Source: Noviherbaspirillum massiliense JC206 (lineage in GTDB: Bacteria > Pseudomonadota > Gammaproteobacteria > Burkholderiales > Burkholderiaceae_D). From it: a DNA stretch of 64,000 bases. The position numbers were made by a program, and so were the translations under genes. Positions 60,103 to 64,000 of this stretch are shown one piece after another. The notes under the pieces were generated by a model. That model worked only from the letters and a program-made list of their open reading frames with translations. It did no database searches and was not told where the DNA came from. Location: contig NZ_HE978635.1 of NCBI RefSeq assembly GCF_000312045.1, positions 436,674-500,673 on the forward strand. The letters run 5' to 3'. How positions within the stretch are numbered: position 1 is the first letter of the stretch; every line of letters begins with the position of its first letter.

Positions 60103-63100
60103 ATGAGCCATCTTCCGACCATTACCGAACAGCTTCGAATTCATGCAGAGTCATCGCCGGACAAGGTCATTTATACATTTCTTCGCGATGACGGCAAGAT
60201 AGACGAGATCAGTTTCAAGGAGCTTTACGATCAGGCGCGGGAACTTGCTGGAAGACTGCTCTATTGTGCTGAAAAAGGTAGCAGAGCCTTGCTGCTGTAT
60301 CCGTCCGGCCTGGAATTCATCAAGGCATACCTCGGCTGCCTCTATGCCGGCATTGTCGCTGTCCCGGCGACATTGCCCCGCAAGGCCCGCTCTTCTCAGC
60401 GCTTGACCGCGATCTTGAAGGATGCGGATCCACTGCTTATTCTGACCACGCAGGATTGCATCCAGTCCGTCAGGTTAAGCTATTCATCGGAAGATCTGGC
60501 GCATCGTGTATGCATGGCTACTGATGCGGTCGGCGTCCCACGAGAAAGTAAAGAGCTTCCGCCTGCGGCGAACGAGGGGATCGCTTTTCTTCAATATACA
60601 TCTGGCTCCATAGGAACTCCGAAAGGAGTGGTGGTTACGCACCAAAATATCGTCAGCAATGTGCGGGCAATCCAGGAAGCGTTTCGATTTTCCAACAACA
60701 GCGTGATGGTTGGCTGGCTGCCTCTCTTTCACGACATGGGACTTGTCGGTGGTGTTCTGTCTCCGCTTTATGTGGGGTTTCACAGTGTCTTTATGTCGCC
60801 GAACACCTTCTTGAAAAATCCGTTCCAGTGGCTGGAAGCGATATCGAAATACAGGGGAACGTGCGCTGGGGCTCCGAACTTCGGCTGGGACTACTGCATT
60901 GATCGGGTGTCCGATGATCAGAAGAAGGGGTTGGACCTTAGTTGTCTCACCGTGGCCTATAACGGATCTGAGCCAGTCAGAGCAGATACGCTTCGCCGTT
61001 TTTATGATGCGTTCGCTGTCTGTGGCTTGAGGCAGGATGCGCTGTTTCCCTGTTACGGCATGGCAGAAGCGACGCTGTTTGTTTCCGGTGGCCCGGCCCA
61101 AAGGCCGCCCGTCGTACTGGCTGCCAGCAAATCGGCTCTGGAAGGAAATCAGATCAGCCCGGTTTCATCGGACGGCAACGACGCCCGCCATATTGTAAGT
61201 TGTGGCCAAATTCCGGCGGACATGTCCGTTGTTGTCGTAGATCCCGAGACTTGCCTGCCCTGTTCCCGTCGCCGGGTTGGTGAAATATGGATTGCAGGCA
61301 GCAGCGTTGCCCAAGGTTACTGGAACCGGCCCGAAGAAACGGAGAAGGTGTTCCGGGCTCGCTTGTCGGAGAGCGGAAGCGGACCGTATCTCAGGACGGG
61401 AGATCTTGGATTTGTCAAAGACGGGGAACTGTTCATTACGGGACGCCTGAAAGATCTCATCATCGTCAATGGGAGGAATATATATCCGCAGGACATCGAA
61501 CAGGTCATCGAGCAGTCGATTGACTTCATAGAGCCCAACATGGCCGCGGCTTTTTCGGTCGAAATTGATAACCGGGAAGGATTGGCAATCGTGGCAGAAG
61601 CGAATCGAAGCTTGATGCGTGCCGCGCACCTTGAACAAAAACAGGCGGCGGACAAGGAAGGCCAAGCCCGTATCAAAAACGAATACCTGGCAAAAATCGA
61701 TCTGCTTGCCAGCAATATTTGCAAGGTTGTCGCCGAACAGTTCGATGTTTCTGTGTCAACGATTGTTTTCGTGAAGCCGGGCACTTTTCCCAGAACATCC
61801 AGCGGCAAAGTACAAAGGCTCAGATGCAGGCAAATGGCATTGAACGGGGAACTGGATATCGTTTATGTCACCTCTGGAAGTATTTTAGATCGCAGGGAGT
61901 CCTTTTCGTCTGCTCCCCATGATGTTCCGGTGCCGGCCAAAGAGATGCCGGTGGCGAGTGCCTGCGCGGAAAAGGGTATGGACGATCGTACTCTTGCTAT
62001 TGCCGCCTCTTCAAAACCTGACAGCCAACGGAGCAGGGCAAGCGCAGACTCGATGATCATGTGGTTTCGCGATTATGCCGAGCGGCGCCTCAACTCTCGG
62101 ATGATGGACGAGCGCCGGACCGTTCCACCTTATGTAGTCCTGGATCTCGGCAATCATGGATTCTTCGGGCTTCAAGTGCCAAGACGATTTGGCGGGTGCG
62201 AGCTGACAACCACTGATTTGTTGCGCGTCCTGGAGCAGTTGGCAGGCGTGGATCTTACTCTCGCTCTGCTCGTCGGCATCCACAACGGTCTTGGCATACG
62301 CCCGATACTAAAGTCTGCTAGCGAGACGATGAAGGAGCAAATCCTGCCAGGTCTTGCCGCGGGTCGGGAGCTTGCAGCTTTCGCGCTGACAGAGCCCGCT
62401 GCCGGGTCAAATCCGCTTGCCATGAAAGCGAGCGCAGTCAGGGTGGCCGGCGGATGGCTGGTAAGCGCGGAAAAGCAATGGATTGGGCTCGGAGCATGGG
62501 CAGGCATGCTGACGGTATTTGCGAAAGCCCAGGATTCGGAGGGAATGCCGCTGGGTACCGTTGCCTTGGCCGTCCCGGAGAATACGCCGGGGCTGTCGCA
62601 AGGAACAGAGTCTCTTACCATGGGCGTGCGCGGAATTGTGCAGAACACGATTCATCTCAACAATGCCTTCGTCCCGGATAGTGCTTTGCTTGCCGAAGTG
62701 GGTGAAGGAATGGCAGTCGCACAGGATGCCATGATGTTCAGCCGCCTTGGCATTGGCGCTGTCAGCGTTGGAGCAATGAAGCGATGTGCCCAGTTGATGA
62801 TGCGCTATGCGATGAACCGTACGGTTTCTACCGGACTGCTGGCCAATAATCCAGTGACTCTGACGAGGCTGGACGAATTGGCTTCTGCGATTTATGCAAT
62901 GGAGTCCCTCGTTCATGAGATCGCCGCACTAATAGACCGTGGAGAAGATGTTCCAGCCGAAGCGTACATCGCATGCAAGACTTCAGGCCCGGAGCTGCTG
63001 GGTGAAGCGGCTGACCGGCTCATTCAACTACTGGGCGGGCGTGGATATGTTGAATCAAATTTGGCCCCACAACTGCTGCGCGATGCCAGAGTGTTGAGAA

Positions 63101-64000
63101 TTTTTGAAGGACCTACTGAAACTCTTTGCATGCATCTTGGTGCCAGCGTGATGCGACAGAGCCACGCGGTAGTAGATTTTATGGCTACGACACTCAATTC
63201 GCTGGAGGCTGCGGATGCGCTTCGGCAGGCGATCGACGAGATTCGGACCAATGCGAACAAAGCGTCATTGCTGTTTCAGAGCGAAGCCGCTGCAGAGCAA
63301 TGGATCCAGTTCCAGGTTGGACAACTGGCCACTGCGGCGATCGTATTTGCTGCGACTAGAAAGCGGCATCAGGACGAGCACGGAGTACATGGCTCTTTGC
63401 AAGCGGTCTTGTGGGCGAAAAGACGTTTTTCGGATCTTCTGCAGAGTGCTGTCCGCTGGTACGCAGATGATCGGCCAATCCTTGCTTCGACTGGGCTGCT
63501 ACGCGTTGTTAAGCAATATCAGGCAGCGATCGGCGATGTGGAACAAAAAATGGCCGGGGAGGAGCACGGGGTGGACAGCTTGTTGCGCCGCGAGCCGGAT
63601 GCCTCGGCTGAGGATCCATTCAGATGGCACGCGGGCATTGCGAATGCTTCTTCCATTCAACCGGGAAATTCCATTGTTCAGGCATCAGACAGTCCGGAGA
63701 ACAAGTCGGCCGTGTTCGGCGGCGGCATGCATTCTGATACGGTGCAGGAACAATCAACAAAGCACATCATTCATGATTGCGTTCTCAAGTGGCTGTACGC
63801 CGAGAAAAGACGAAAGCTCGACAAGCTTGATTACGACATGCCATTCAGCCAGATGGGAATGGATTCCTTGGGGGCGGTAGCCCTGACCGTGGAAATAGAG
63901 CGACGAATTGGGCTAAGCCTCAATCCGGAAATTGTGTATGAGTATCAGACTATCAACGACTTGGCACCGTATATTGATGCCAGTAGATCAAGCGCAGCAA
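60103..64000 (+). CDS. Fatty acyl-AMP ligase/acyl-CoA dehydrogenase/acyl carrier protein fusion (runs off window)
   Basis: At least 1299 residues are open to the right edge. A fatty acyl-AMP ligase domain covers 1-570: YTSGSIGTPKG at 165-175, GWLPLFHDMGL, YGMAEATLF, YLRTGDLGF and GRLKDLIIVNGRN. After a linker, an acyl-CoA dehydrogenase domain covers about 645-1025 (FALTEPAAGSNP, QLLGGRGYVESN). An acyl carrier protein follows, with phosphopantetheine Ser1255 in MGMDSLGA. This architecture activates a fatty acid, loads it on its own ACP and desaturates it at C2-C3. The product would feed the alpha-oxoamine synthase upstream. ATG 60103 follows ACAGGA. No stop or further domains can be seen. Confidence 0.88.
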   Translation, partial: MSHLPTITEQLRIHAESSPDKVIYTFLRDDGKIDEISFKELYDQARELAGRLLYCAEKGSRALLLYPSGLEFIKAYLGCLYAGIVAVPATLPRKARSSQRLTAILKDADPLLILTTQDCIQSVRLSYSSEDLAHRVCMATDAVGVPRESKELPPAANEGIAFLQYTSGSIGTPKGVVVTHQNIVSNVRAIQEAFRFSNNSVMVGWLPLFHDMGLVGGVLSPLYVGFHSVFMSPNTFLKNPFQWLEAISKYRGTCAGAPNFGWDYCIDRVSDDQKKGLDLSCLTVAYNGSEPVRADTLRRFYDAFAVCGLRQDALFPCYGMAEATLFVSGGPAQRPPVVLAASKSALEGNQISPVSSDGNDARHIVSCGQIPADMSVVVVDPETCLPCSRRRVGEIWIAGSSVAQGYWNRPEETEKVFRARLSESGSGPYLRTGDLGFVKDGELFITGRLKDLIIVNGRNIYPQDIEQVIEQSIDFIEPNMAAAFSVEIDNREGLAIVAEANRSLMRAAHLEQKQAADKEGQARIKNEYLAKIDLLASNICKVVAEQFDVSVSTIVFVKPGTFPRTSSGKVQRLRCRQMALNGELDIVYVTSGSILDRRESFSSAPHDVPVPAKEMPVASACAEKGMDDRTLAIAASSKPDSQRSRASADSMIMWFRDYAERRLNSRMMDERRTVPPYVVLDLGNHGFFGLQVPRRFGGCELTTTDLLRVLEQLAGVDLTLALLVGIHNGLGIRPILKSASETMKEQILPGLAAGRELAAFALTEPAAGSNPLAMKASAVRVAGGWLVSAEKQWIGLGAWAGMLTVFAKAQDSEGMPLGTVALAVPENTPGLSQGTESLTMGVRGIVQNTIHLNNAFVPDSALLAEVGEGMAVAQDAMMFSRLGIGAVSVGAMKRCAQLMMRYAMNRTVSTGLLANNPVTLTRLDELASAIYAMESLVHEIAALIDRGEDVPAEAYIACKTSGPELLGEAADRLIQLLGGRGYVESNLAPQLLRDARVLRIFEGPTETLCMHLGASVMRQSHAVVDFMATTLNSLEAADALRQAIDEIRTNANKASLLFQSEAAAEQWIQFQVGQLATAAIVFAATRKRHQDEHGVHGSLQAVLWAKRRFSDLLQSAVRWYADDRPILASTGLLRVVKQYQAAIGDVEQKMAGEEHGVDSLLRREPDASAEDPFRWHAGIANASSIQPGNSIVQASDSPENKSAVFGGGMHSDTVQEQSTKHIIHDCVLKWLYAEKRRKLDKLDYDMPFSQMGMDSLGAVALTVEIERRIGLSLNPEIVYEYQTINDLAPYIDASRSSAA

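Noticed and set aside
1-64000. tRNA, rRNA, CRISPR array, insertion sequence or integrase
   Set aside because: Reading the intergenic regions gave no cloverleaf, repeat-spacer array, transposase or integrase motifs. A dedicated scan (tRNAscan-SE, CRISPR finder, ISfinder) could still reveal a degenerate element.

Overview
The window looks like a chromosomal segment of a betaproteobacterium, most likely a Burkholderiales/Oxalobacteraceae relative (Herbaspirillum/Noviherbaspirillum/Massilia type). This is inferred from the high but uneven GC content, the minor-pilin operon ending in pilY1, the DUF6502/DUF5666 pair, the PA0069-type radical SAM protein and the ECF sigma factor with DGPF proteins. 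No rRNA, tRNA, insertion sequence, phage module or CRISPR array was seen.

Region 1 (1-20201) is the most unusual part. Four small paralogous peptides (617-820, 3511-3729, 3900-4106, 4170-4370, all minus) share a 26-residue leader ending in Gly-Gly. The mature parts of three of them carry a curlin-like Gln/Asn/Gly motif. Around them lie a PP2C phosphatase (cut by the left edge), a membrane Ser/Thr kinase, a caspase-like/SUMF1 protein, an FHA-GAF-HD-GYP protein, a NodT/TolC-like outer-membrane lipoprotein, a double-FHA membrane protein and an HlyD-type type I secretion adaptor. The last three plus-strand genes are tightly packed. I read this as a candidate system for exporting GG-leader peptides under phospho-signalling control. 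The ABC transporter/C39 peptidase it would need is not in the window. A chromate transporter and a Tat-type hemerythrin protein sit between two nearly identical peptide copies. Two DUF4399 proteins and a frameshifted Ig-like/NHL lipoprotein gene also lie here.

Region 2 (20241-25618, minus) is a three-gene operon: a 963-residue and a 345-residue protein that I do not recognise, then a 471-residue protein whose C-terminus carries the HAE...CxxC zinc motif of deaminase-fold (DddA/SCP1.201-like) toxins. No obvious immunity gene follows.

Region 3 (25844-30578) has a CzcE-like lipoprotein, a Cu/Zn superoxide dismutase, an ATP-grasp ligase and the DUF6502-DUF5666 pair. Region 4 (30795-37317) is a type IV pilus minor-pilin operon, pilE-fimT-pilV-pilW-pilX-pilY1, closed by a strong terminator.

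Region 5 (37346-55239) is general accessory metabolism. It holds a TetR regulator, an HTH regulator, a radical SAM protein with a near-perfect LexA box 11 bases from its start codon, an RND efflux adaptor and pump, a DHA2-type MFS exporter, a fused osmoprotectant ABC protein, two alpha/beta hydrolases (one a prolyl aminopeptidase), a membrane HExxH protein, a WGR protein, a YCII/DGPF-VOC-ECF42-like operon and a thioredoxin-like protein.

Region 6 (55600-64000) is visibly more AT-rich. It encodes a GGDEF-PAS-GGDEF-EAL c-di-GMP protein, an alpha-oxoamine synthase and a fatty acyl-AMP ligase/acyl-CoA dehydrogenase/acyl carrier protein megasynthase that runs off the right edge. This is probably the start of a cluster making an aminoketone or sphingoid-type lipid.
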